From CAYNEL01 sp964396225 (GTDB lineage Bacteria; Patescibacteriota; Minisyncoccia; Moranbacterales; UBA1568), in contig CAYNEL010000040.1 of NCBI GenBank assembly GCA_964396225.1, positions 1 through 7,144 on the forward strand: a stretch of DNA of 7,144 nucleotides, in the 5' to 3' direction. Below the pieces are notes generated by a model that was given only the letters and a program-made list of their open reading frames with translations, had not been told where the DNA came from and made no database searches. The translations under genes and the position numbers were made by a program. Shown piece by piece: positions 1 through 5,057 of the stretch (position 1 is the stretch's first letter; every line of letters starts with the position of its first letter).

Positions 1-1
1 C

Positions 2-37
2 GTGCGCGTCACTCTCACCTACGAGATCGTCAACTGA
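2..37 (+). CDS. 3' end of an unidentified gene (partial)
   Basis: Only the last eleven codons and a TGA stop are in the window; read in this frame they give VRVTLTYEIVN. The frame was chosen because its stop falls 23 bp before a strong intrinsic terminator, while the other two + frames run into or through the hairpin. Alternating hydrophobic and polar residues would fit a terminal beta strand, but no family can be assigned from so few residues. The existence of a gene end here is inferred from this arrangement. Confidence 0.45.
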   Translation: MRVTLTYEIVN

Positions 38-60
38 CAGACATCCGTTTTATCCGGAAA

Positions 61-95
61 AACAAAACCCCCGCTTCTGCGGGGGTTTTGTTTGA
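61..95. terminator. Bidirectional intrinsic terminator
   Basis: A perfect 14-bp inverted repeat (AACAAAACCCCCGC and its complement) flanks a 4-base loop at 75-78. On the + strand the GC core is followed by TTTTGTTT, and on the minus strand by TTTTGTTTTT. It can therefore end both the incoming + strand gene and the minus-strand tRNA-His transcript, which converge here. Confidence 0.92.
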
Positions 96-113
96 GAGGG
101 ACCGGAATATGGG

Positions 114-185
114 GGTGACCAGAGGGAATCGAACCCTCGTTCTTGGGACCACAACCCAATGTCCTACCATTGAACGATGGTCACC
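114..185 (-). tRNA. tRNA-His (anticodon GTG)
   Basis: The minus strand folds as a full cloverleaf. The acceptor stem is GTGACCA/TGGTCAC (184-178 with 121-115), the D stem GTTC/GGAC, the anticodon stem TTGGG/CCCAA with loop TTGTGGT, and the T arm GAGGG-TTCGAAT-CCCTC. The anticodon GTG lies at 150-152. An extra G at 185 faces C73 at 114, the G-1:C73 pair that marks histidine tRNAs and is the identity element for histidyl-tRNA synthetase. The 3' end continues CCC rather than CCA, so the CCA tail must be added by a nucleotidyltransferase. A terminator at 61-95 lies downstream, and a promoter at 256-284 lies upstream with an unusual hairpin between them. Confidence 0.96.
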
Positions 186-212
186 CCCCTAGCCCGGTCC
201 GGCTCTTGTAGG

Positions 213-247
213 ATACCAAAAACCGCCGGCAAGGCGGAAGCTTGGTA
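213..247 (-). terminator. Terminator-like hairpin in the tRNA-His leader
   Basis: On the minus strand a CCGCC/GGCGG stem (237-233 with 227-223, 5-base loop) is followed directly by TTTTT (222-218), the layout of an intrinsic terminator. It is enclosed by a second 6-bp stem, TACCAA/TTGGTA (247-242 with 218-213), so the U tract partly overlaps the outer stem. It sits between the promoter at 256-284 and the tRNA, and no minus-strand gene lies upstream. It could attenuate the leader, end a very short RNA, or simply be a stable leader fold. The structure is seen directly; its role is inferred. Confidence 0.5.
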
Positions 248-255
248 CGTCCGGC

Positions 256-284
256 ATCATACCAGAAAAAGGCTGGAATTTCAA
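256..284 (-). promoter_or_regulatory. Promoter reading towards tRNA-His
   Basis: On the minus strand TTGAAA (284-279) is a five-of-six match to the sigma70 -35 box. A 17-bp spacer separates it from TATGAT (261-256), which is preceded by TGG, giving an extended -10. The expected start is near 249, about 64 bases before the tRNA. The extended -10 core is repeated in inverted orientation at 315-328. Confidence 0.65.
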
Positions 285-298
285 GCCCCAAGGAGCGG

Positions 299-327
299 TG
301 GAGAAAGGGAGTGATTCTTGGTATGAT
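299..327 (+). promoter_or_regulatory. Divergent promoter for the membrane protein/oxidase pair
   Basis: TGGTATGAT (319-327) is an extended -10 identical to that of the minus-strand promoter. A weak -35 (TGGAGA, 299-304) lies 17 bp upstream. Transcription would start near 334, only a few bases before the ATG at 337, which suggests a leaderless or nearly leaderless mRNA. The alternative is that this copy is an operator or a chance match and that the true promoter lies further upstream. Confidence 0.45.
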
Positions 328-336
328 GGGAGGGCT

Positions 337-732
337 ATGTTGCGTTCTTCGTCCAGCCTCGCCATCATCTTCGTCGGAGCCGTGCTCTTCCTCTCGGGTT
401 TTGGGGCGAGCGGTTACAATCCGCTGCTCTGCGCGTCCGACAGCCCCGTTCCGCATGCCGGCCATATGAGCGATGATCTGGCGATGGCTTTCCTCCACAT
501 CGATTTCATGCGGGACCTGTTCGCCGGCTGGGCCGCGGCTTTTGCCCTGGTCGTGGCGACCGTCGTGTTCCTGTTCTGGGCGGTCTGTCGCGGCGGAGCC
601 CAAGACGGATATCCGCCGGCTGTTCCCATCGGCGGTCCGCCGGGTCGGGCGGACTGGCCTCTCTTCCGTTATCTCGCGCTGGCGGCGTATTACCGCTGGA
701 CGGCGCTTTGTCGCGTGCCGAGACTTTGTTGA
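337..732 (+). CDS. Two-helix membrane protein of unknown function, upstream of multicopper oxidase
   Basis: A 131-residue protein I do not recognise. A hydrophobic stretch at about residues 8-24 (signal anchor or first helix) and another at about 64-83 predict a small inner-membrane protein. The 40-residue segment between them holds Cys32, His40, His43 and Met44, which could bind a metal, but this is speculative. The C-terminal tail is Gly/Pro-rich, then aromatic, and ends in Cys. The ATG at 337 follows GGGAGGG (328-334) at short spacing and puts the first helix near the N terminus. An in-frame GTG at 298 preceded by AAGGAG would add 13 polar residues, but it lies upstream of the predicted -10 box. 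The gene ends 39 bp before the oxidase on the same strand, so co-transcription and a copper-related role are likely inferences. Confidence 0.7.
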   Translation: MLRSSSSLAIIFVGAVLFLSGFGASGYNPLLCASDSPVPHAGHMSDDLAMAFLHIDFMRDLFAGWAAAFALVVATVVFLFWAVCRGGAQDGYPPAVPIGGPPGRADWPLFRYLALAAYYRWTALCRVPRLC

Positions 733-771
733 TTCATTCCGGTGGAATCGATTCAATAAAGTCCTAACACT

Positions 772-2409
772 ATGCCAAAAACCACTTTTGTTCTCATCCT
801 GGCGACCGTGCTCGGCGCGGCCCTGTGGCTGACGCTTCGTCCTTCTTCCGGACCACTGCCCGAGACGCCCGCTTCGGACCGGTCCGAGGGCGCGGATTTT
901 TCGCGCGAGACCGAAGGCTTGCCCGAAGCCAAGCCGATGGAAACGGTGGCGCTTTCGGACGGGGCCGCCTATGACCTCAACATCGCTCCGGCGAAGCGCA
1001 CGCTGGCCGGCCGCCCCACAAGGGTGCTCGCCTACAACGGGATGTTCCCCGGGCCTCTCCTCAAGGTGCGCCAGGGAGACAACGTCACCATCCGCCTCAA
1101 GAACGAGGGTGATACCGAAACGACGCTCCACCCCCACGGCCTGCGCCTCGACAACCATTCCGACGGCATTCCCGGCATCACCCAGGACCCGGTCAAGGTA
1201 GGGGGGACATTCGAGTACCGGCTCTCGTTCCCCGATGCCGGGATGTTCTGGTACCACCCGCATGTCCGGACGGATTATGCCCTCGAATCCGGCCTCTACG
1301 GGGCTATTCTGGTCGAACCCGAAGCGGCCGACTATTGGGCGCCGGCGGACCGCGAAGAAGCGATGATCGTGGACGATATCGCCCTTGAGGCCGGCGGTCT
1401 CAGGCGGTTCAATCGGGAAACGACCGATCATGCCCTGATGGGGCGTTACGGCGGGACGATGCTGGTCAATGGTATGGAGAGTTATCGGCTGGAGGCGCGG
1501 GCCGGCGAGGTAGTGCGTTTCGGGATACTCAACGCCGCCAACGCCCGCCCGTTCCAGGTCGCTTTCGCCGGCGCGCGGATGAAAGTGGTCGGGGCCGACA
1601 TGGGACGCTACGAACAGGAGACTTTCGCTGACAACGTGCTGCTCGGTCCGGGGGAGCGACGGATAGTCGAAGTCTTCTTCGAGCGCCCGGGCACCTATGC
1701 CCTCGAACACCGCACCCCTGACCGGACCTACGCCCTCGGCGCGGTGCGCGTTTCCAATGGGAGCGCGACCGCCGCGGCTGGAACATTCCCCACTCTGCGC
1801 CGGAACGATAGCGTTTCGACCGAGCTGGAGCGTCTCTCGCCCCACCTTTCCCGCGAGCCCGACAAACGTCTCCGGCTCACGCTGGCCATGGACGCGGGCG
1901 GGATGGGCGATCACTCGGCCATGCAGGAGATGATGCACGGAGGGATGCATCAGATGCCGGACGGCTCGATGATGATGAACGCCGATATGGGCATGGGCGA
2001 CGACGGGCATGCCGTCGAGTGGGAGGACACCATGCTCTCCATGAACCAGGGGATGACCAATCGCATCATGGCCTGGCAGATGCAGGACGAGGCCACGGGA
2101 CGGGTGAATATGGACATCACCGATTGGAATTTCAAGCGGGAGAGCTTGGTGAAGGTTCGGATCTTCAACGACCCCCGTTCGATGCATCCGATGCAGCACC
2201 CCATCCATTTCCACGGCCAGCGCTTTGTGGTGCTCGCGACCAACGGCGAGCCGAACCAGAACCGCGTCTGGCAGGATACGACACTCATCCTGAAGGGCGA
2301 CACCGTTGACCTCTTGGTCGAGATGTCCAATCCGGGAGACTGGATGGCCCACTGCCATATCGCCGAACATGCCGAAGCCGGAATGATGCTTCCCTTTTCG
2401 GTGGAGTAG
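772..2409 (+). CDS. Multicopper oxidase (CueO/CopA-like), membrane-anchored
   Basis: A 545-residue three-cupredoxin oxidase that couples one-electron oxidation of a substrate to four-electron reduction of O2 to water. All ligand motifs are present: HPH at 120-122, HPH at 162-164, HPIHFH at 476-481, and HCH at 527-529 followed by His533 and Met538. Cys528, His476, His533 and Met538 form the type 1 site, and the remaining His residues the trinuclear centre. A hydrophobic segment at about 5-22 without a lipobox Cys suggests a signal anchor and an extracytoplasmic enzyme. Residues 373-437 hold 17 Met and several His, like the copper-binding Met-rich loops of CueO and CopA, so cuprous oxidation in copper detoxification is the best guess; Fe/Mn or phenolic oxidation is possible. 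The ATG at 772 has no good Shine-Dalgarno site and no in-frame start lies upstream before a stop. The ATTCC/GGAAT hairpin at 736-748 precedes it. Confidence 0.95.
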   Translation: MPKTTFVLILATVLGAALWLTLRPSSGPLPETPASDRSEGADFSRETEGLPEAKPMETVALSDGAAYDLNIAPAKRTLAGRPTRVLAYNGMFPGPLLKVRQGDNVTIRLKNEGDTETTLHPHGLRLDNHSDGIPGITQDPVKVGGTFEYRLSFPDAGMFWYHPHVRTDYALESGLYGAILVEPEAADYWAPADREEAMIVDDIALEAGGLRRFNRETTDHALMGRYGGTMLVNGMESYRLEARAGEVVRFGILNAANARPFQVAFAGARMKVVGADMGRYEQETFADNVLLGPGERRIVEVFFERPGTYALEHRTPDRTYALGAVRVSNGSATAAAGTFPTLRRNDSVSTELERLSPHLSREPDKRLRLTLAMDAGGMGDHSAMQEMMHGGMHQMPDGSMMMNADMGMGDDGHAVEWEDTMLSMNQGMTNRIMAWQMQDEATGRVNMDITDWNFKRESLVKVRIFNDPRSMHPMQHPIHFHGQRFVVLATNGEPNQNRVWQDTTLILKGDTVDLLVEMSNPGDWMAHCHIAEHAEAGMMLPFSVE

Positions 2410-2428
2410 AAAGACGGGCGAAGACGAA

Positions 2429-2466
2429 GACGGTGCCGGCACAGGTGCGCCCGTGCCGGCACCGTC
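2429..2466 (+). repeat. Perfect 14-bp inverted repeat made of two tandem palindromes
   Basis: GACGGTGCCGGCAC (2429-2442) and its exact complement (2453-2466) flank a 10-base loop, 19 bp after the oxidase stop. Each arm contains the self-complementary 10-mer GTGCCGGCAC (2433-2442 and 2453-2462), so the element is also two palindromes spaced exactly 20 bp apart. No U tract follows directly. It may form a 3' RNA hairpin that protects the oxidase mRNA or aids termination with the hairpin just downstream, or it may be a dimeric protein-binding site. The structure is certain, the role is not. Confidence 0.7.
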
Positions 2467-2475
2467 AGAGGATCT

Positions 2476-2512
2476 GGTTGCCAGGCTCCCTCGGGCCCTT
2501 CGGCGGCCTTTT
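2476..2512 (+). terminator. Possible intrinsic terminator of the oxidase operon
   Basis: GGTTGCC (2476-2482) can pair with GGCGGCC (2502-2508) using two G-U pairs, with a further GGC/GCC stem inside, and TTTT follows at 2509-2512. It is the only U-tract hairpin on the + strand after the oxidase and comes before the convergent DoxX gene, which supports the call. The stem is imperfect. Confidence 0.4.
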
Positions 2513-2527
2513 CAATATTAATAATAT

Positions 2528-2541
2528 GGCTTATATAAGCC
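2528..2541. repeat. 14-bp perfect palindrome in an AT-rich island
   Basis: GGCTTATATAAGCC is fully self-complementary. It lies at the end of an AT-rich patch (2513-2540, including AATATTAATAATAT) that stands out from the GC-rich surroundings. It falls between the convergent oxidase and DoxX terminators, where a promoter is not expected. It may be a protein-binding site, a relic of a mobile element, or chance. Confidence 0.4.
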
Positions 2542-2572
2542 AAAAACACCCAATCTAAGGAAGATGGGGTGT
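2542..2572 (-). terminator. Intrinsic terminator of the DoxX-like gene
   Basis: On the minus strand ACACCC pairs with GGGTGT (2572-2567 with 2551-2546). After one mismatch ATCT pairs with AGAT (2565-2562 with 2556-2553) around a 5-base loop. TTTTT (2546-2542) overlaps the last base of the stem. The element begins 28 bp after the stop codon of the DoxX-like gene. Confidence 0.8.
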
Positions 2573-2600
2573 CTCCGGCCTTTTGTGATGGGCTTTCGGA

Positions 2601-3047
2601 TCAGGCTTTGCTTTCGCTTTTCTTCACGCAGCAGTCGCCGGTATGCGAGACGAGGAGGAGGCCGCCGATGATGGCCAGGTTTTTCAGGAAGGTGGTCATC
2701 TGCATCTGGCCCTGCTCGCCGGTCCAGTCCAGATGGTACATCACCATCGTCAGGGCGACAAAGACGATGAGCATGTTGGCCGCCAGGCGGATGCGGTAGC
2801 CGAAAAGGAGCATCAGGCCGCCGCCCAGTTTCAGGATGATAGCCACGATGAGGGCAAGACTGGCCATACCGGCCAGGCCGAACGGCTTGAGGCCCATGGC
2901 CACATATCCCGTCGTGCTTTCGAAATTCATCAGGAGGCCGGCTCCGCCCACCACAAACAAGAGCGAGAGGAGGATGCGACCCAAGCCGGGATGGCACGAC
3001 CCGCGCTCGGCGCAGTGTTCTCCCGTAGCGCAACAGACGTCCTTCAT
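2601..3047 (-). CDS. DoxX-family membrane protein with cysteine pairs at both ends
   Basis: A 148-residue integral membrane protein with four predicted helices at about 22-42, 58-80, 86-104 and 120-135. The helix layout and the glycine-rich segment before a basic turn (residues 75-87) resemble the DoxX/DoxD family, which includes subunits of thiosulfate:quinone oxidoreductase and proteins of redox and thiol homeostasis. The N terminus is unusually rich in cysteine (Cys5, Cys6, Cys12, Cys18) and a second CC pair lies near the C terminus (Cys139, Cys140), suggesting metal or thiol chemistry outside the membrane core. The ATG at 3047 was chosen because it starts just before the cysteine motif and lies downstream of a -10 box at 3082-3087; a longer frame reaches back into the neighbouring terminator. 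No clear Shine-Dalgarno site precedes it. It converges on the multicopper oxidase, so a shared redox/metal role is possible but only inferred. Confidence 0.85.
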   Translation of the reverse strand: MKDVCCATGEHCAERGSCHPGLGRILLSLLFVVGGAGLLMNFESTTGYVAMGLKPFGLAGMASLALIVAIILKLGGGLMLLFGYRIRLAANMLIVFVALTMVMYHLDWTGEQGQMQMTTFLKNLAIIGGLLLVSHTGDCCVKKSESKA

Positions 3048-3081
3048 AGGATGGAGAGAAGAATTATGCCCCCTGGAGGAC

Positions 3082-3110
3082 ATTATAACACGCGGGCACG
3101 GCTCAATCAG
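3082..3110 (-). promoter_or_regulatory. Promoter of the DoxX-like gene
   Basis: The minus strand carries a perfect TATAAT (3087-3082) preceded by TGT, giving an extended -10. The hexamer 17 bp upstream (CTGATT, 3110-3105) is a poor -35, which extended -10 promoters tolerate. The predicted start near 3075 gives a leader of about 28 bases before the ATG at 3047. The site lies just after the terminator of the preceding small gene. Confidence 0.6.
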
Positions 3111-3114
3111 GCAT

Positions 3115-3137
3115 AAAAAACCGCCGATGACGGCGGT
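3115..3137 (-). terminator. Intrinsic terminator after the 60-residue gene
   Basis: On the minus strand a perfect 7-bp stem, ACCGCCG/CGGCGGT (3137-3131 with 3126-3120), with a 4-base loop is followed by a run of six T (3120-3115). It lies 19 bp after the stop codon of the small gene and supports that gene being real. Confidence 0.88.
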
Positions 3138-3156
3138 CTGACGAAGGAAAAACAGG

Positions 3157-3339
3157 TTAGCAGTAAGCTCCCATGCCTCCGGGATCGGGCAAGCCGCGGT
3201 CCGGCAGGGTGCCGCCGGCATACAGCCGGGTTTCTTCGGCCGGAGTGAGCGTCGGCTCGTCGAGTGTCCGATCGGCGGAGTCAGGAAGACTGTCCTGGTC
3301 GGTTTGTGCCGATACTGGCGTTTCGGTCTTCGGTTGCAT
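3157..3339 (-). CDS. Small acidic proline-rich hypothetical protein (60 aa)
   Basis: A 60-residue protein I do not recognise. It has no hydrophobic segment and is rich in Pro, Asp, Glu, Thr and Gln, so it is probably disordered and soluble. The C-terminal part has the repeated pattern LPDRGLPDPGG and the protein ends in a single Cys (Gly-Ala-Tyr-Cys). The call rests on context: the ATG at 3339 has the best ribosome-binding site in the window (AAAGGAG at 3352-3346, 6-base spacing), and a strong terminator follows the TAA stop. It begins 49 bp after tRNA-Arg on the same strand with no clear promoter between, so it is probably co-transcribed with the two tRNAs and released by processing. The function is unknown. 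Confidence 0.72.
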   Translation of the reverse strand: MQPKTETPVSAQTDQDSLPDSADRTLDEPTLTPAEETRLYAGGTLPDRGLPDPGGMGAYC

Positions 3340-3345
3340 CGCGTT

Positions 3346-3352
3346 CTCCTTT
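3346..3352 (-). promoter_or_regulatory. Strong ribosome-binding site of the 60-residue gene
   Basis: AAAGGAG on the minus strand, 6 bases before the ATG at 3339. It decides the start and stands out because most neighbouring genes lack a clear Shine-Dalgarno site. Confidence 0.8.
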
Positions 3353-3388
3353 CGACGGGTGGTGGAAGGAACGGTATGAGAAGGCCTG

Positions 3389-3460
3389 TGCCCTCGGAGG
3401 GAATCGAACCCCCATCAAGAGCTTAGAAGTCTCCGGCTCTAGCCATTGAGCTACGAGGGC
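3389..3460 (-). tRNA. tRNA-Arg (anticodon TCT)
   Basis: The minus strand folds with acceptor GCCCTCG/CGAGGGC, D stem GCTC/GAGC, anticodon loop CTTCTAA (anticodon TCT at 3427-3425), and T arm GGGGG-TTCGATT-CCCTC. It reads AGA codons. The discriminator is A at 3389 and the genome continues CAG, so CCA is not encoded. The anticodon stem (GGAGA with GCTCT) has a wobble G-U at its far end and an A-G mismatch next to the loop (positions 31 and 39), where bacterial tRNA-Arg(TCT) normally has a pair. All other elements are intact. Confidence 0.92.
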
Positions 3461-3487
3461 GGGGTGTATCCCCGCAATCAAGGTGGG

Positions 3488-3563
3488 TGGTGGGCGCAGC
3501 AGGATTCGAACCTGCGACCGTTTGCTTAAGAGGCAACTGCTCTACCAGCTGAGCTATGCGCCC
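3488..3563 (-). tRNA. tRNA-Lys (anticodon CTT), CCA encoded
   Basis: The minus strand folds with acceptor GGGCGCA/TGCGCCC, D stem GCTC/GAGC, anticodon loop CTCTTAA (anticodon CTT at 3530-3528), and T arm GCAGG-TTCGAAT-CCTGC. It reads AAG codons. Discriminator A at 3491 is followed by CCA (3490-3488), unlike the other two tRNAs here. Positions 27 and 43 of the anticodon stem are G and A, so only four pairs form there. It lies 27 bp upstream of tRNA-Arg and is the first member of the presumed tRNA-Lys, tRNA-Arg, small-gene transcript. Confidence 0.95.
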
Positions 3564-3599
3564 AAAAAGAAAAAGCGACCGTTTCAAAGTCCTGGGGAA

Positions 3600-3628
3600 A
3601 GACTACCAGACTTGCGCCGGCCCGTCAA
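3600..3628 (-). promoter_or_regulatory. Probable promoter of the tRNA-Lys/tRNA-Arg transcript
   Basis: On the minus strand TTGACG (3628-3623) is a five-of-six -35 box, spaced 17 bp from TAGTCT (3605-3600). The -10 is weak but is preceded by TGG, an extended -10. The -35 begins only a few bases after the stop codon of the VanW-like gene, and the expected start is about 30 bases before tRNA-Lys. No terminator separates the VanW-like gene from the tRNAs, so read-through could also supply them. Confidence 0.5.
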
Positions 3629-3632
3629 CGCG

Positions 3633-5018
3633 TCAGCCGCGCGAGGCCTTGTACTCCCTCCATTGTTTCTCCGACCAGCCTGCCGGCTTCTCGGTGAACA
3701 CCTCTTCGCCGGGGTGGGGGTATTTGCTCGGGGAGGCGTAATTGCTCCGGAAAGAGTCTTCGATGAGGACAGTGCCTCCCTTGTCCTTGACGATCTGCGT
3801 GAAAATCGTCTTCATCGAGCCGTCGCCGCCCCGTTCGAGGACATGGGGGCCGTCGATGTGTACCTGTCGGTCGTCCCGGGTGCCGTAGAAACGAAAGATC
3901 AGCTCCTTACCCTCGACGGCCGTCTGGATGAGGATGTGTCCCGGCGTGTTGTTGACGAAGCGTAGGTCAGGTTTGGGGATATAGATGGTGGCGTCCAGGC
4001 CGATGGGCTTGTAGTACTGGACGGGGTAGGCGTGATTCTTGCGTTCGGTGATCTTGAGTCCGGCGTTCAGGGCCGCCCGGAAAGCGGTGCTTGAGACTTG
4101 GCAGATGCCACCGCCGAATTCGGGCGTGGTCTTGTTGTGCTTGATGACCAGCTCGGGGAGGTAGCCATGTTCGCCGTCCACCGGTCCCAGGTGTTCGACG
4201 AACGAGAACTCCTCGCCCGGCTTGATAAGGAGGCCGTGGAACTGGGCCGCGCCGTGAGTGAAGTTGTGGATGCGGTTTTTGGGCGAGCCGGTCCAGTTGG
4301 TCCGGCCTTCGGAGATAAGCTCGTGGATGCCGAGGCGTTCAGCCTCGCTTTCGCTGTCAGTTTGTTTGAGTGGTACGACAGGGAGGGGGAGGCTCATCGA
4401 ACCCGGGGTCACGTGACTGCGTACCAAAGCCTCCTCGATCCGGACAAGGCTAGCCTCGATGTCGAGGGCCCGTCCAGGATCTCCCAGGGCGAAGGCGGTG
4501 ACCCGCCCATCCTTCATCTCGAAAACCGGTTGGACAGGCTCGCGCCGGACCTTTTCCCGGTCCCACTGTTCGAGCGCCGCCTGGACCGTCTCGCGCCGGA
4601 TAGTGAGGCGGGTGTCGGGTCGCAGTCCGGCCGCTTGGTTTTCAGTGAGAAGCAGGCGACACCAGGCTAATGGGCCGTCGGGACAGAAACCGGCCGGCTG
4701 GAGGCCGGCCCCCGCCCGGGTGTCCCGTACGAGATCGGTCGTGACCGTCAGCCATCCCTCGGCCGTCTTCTGGTCGAGGACGAAAGTCTCACCCTCGACG
4801 CCCAGGGTCAGGGCGGGGGATGCGGCCAAGGGTGCGGCCATGGCCAGGACGGCCGGCAACGTCGTTGGCACGGGAGGCGTCCCGACGGGAGTCTCGGCGG
4901 TTTCAGCGGCCGCCGGCAGGACGGCGCCAGACAGGCAGGCCAACGCCAAAACAGCCGCCCCTGCCGGGCGGACCGGGACGGAGAGGAAACGCGTGATCGG
5001 AAAAAGTGGGTGCGGCAT
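3633..5018 (-). CDS. Secreted VanW/YoaR-like cell-envelope protein
   Basis: A 461-residue protein with an N-terminal signal peptide: basic region, hydrophobic core at about 18-37, and likely cleavage after AAA near residue 38. A weakly conserved region (about 70-220) resembles the peptidoglycan-binding-4 domain that precedes VanW in YoaR-like proteins. The VanW domain spans about 230-385 and is recognised from NWTGSPKNRIHN, the segment KPGEEFSF, and FGGGICQVSST followed by the conserved asparagine/histidine/tyrosine region. VanW proteins occur in Gram-positive bacteria and CPR genomes and are tied to the cell wall, but their chemistry is not settled. Residues from about 390 to 461 are a C-terminal extension, ending in Trp/Lys/Arg-rich sequence, that I cannot assign. 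ATG 5018 is preferred because it starts the signal peptide directly. An in-frame ATG at 5105 would add 29 polar residues and overlaps a promoter-like site. Neither has a clear Shine-Dalgarno site. Confidence 0.9.
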   Translation of the reverse strand: MPHPLFPITRFLSVPVRPAGAAVLALACLSGAVLPAAAETAETPVGTPPVPTTLPAVLAMAAPLAASPALTLGVEGETFVLDQKTAEGWLTVTTDLVRDTRAGAGLQPAGFCPDGPLAWCRLLLTENQAAGLRPDTRLTIRRETVQAALEQWDREKVRREPVQPVFEMKDGRVTAFALGDPGRALDIEASLVRIEEALVRSHVTPGSMSLPLPVVPLKQTDSESEAERLGIHELISEGRTNWTGSPKNRIHNFTHGAAQFHGLLIKPGEEFSFVEHLGPVDGEHGYLPELVIKHNKTTPEFGGGICQVSSTAFRAALNAGLKITERKNHAYPVQYYKPIGLDATIYIPKPDLRFVNNTPGHILIQTAVEGKELIFRFYGTRDDRQVHIDGPHVLERGGDGSMKTIFTQIVKDKGGTVLIEDSFRSNYASPSKYPHPGEEVFTEKPAGWSEKQWREYKASRG

Positions 5019-5057
5019 GCGCGGGGGAAGGGACGATCCGGAAACGGTGCCGTCAAT

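Noticed and set aside
181..2442. A 753-codon open frame on the minus strand
   Set aside because: It lies antisense to the multicopper oxidase, whose copper motifs prove the + strand is coding, and also overlaps the tRNA-His control region. Its translation has no recognisable domain and repeats His/Gly/Pro/Arg as expected from reverse-reading GC-rich codons.
3048..3221. N-terminal extension of the DoxX-like protein to 3221
   Set aside because: It would run through the terminator at 3115-3137, the end of the small gene and the -10 box; the ATG at 3047 fits the promoter and the cysteine motif.
4690..4712. GCCGGC inverted repeats
   Set aside because: They lie inside the VanW-like coding sequence (encoding an Ala/Gly/Leu segment) and are explained by GC-rich codons.
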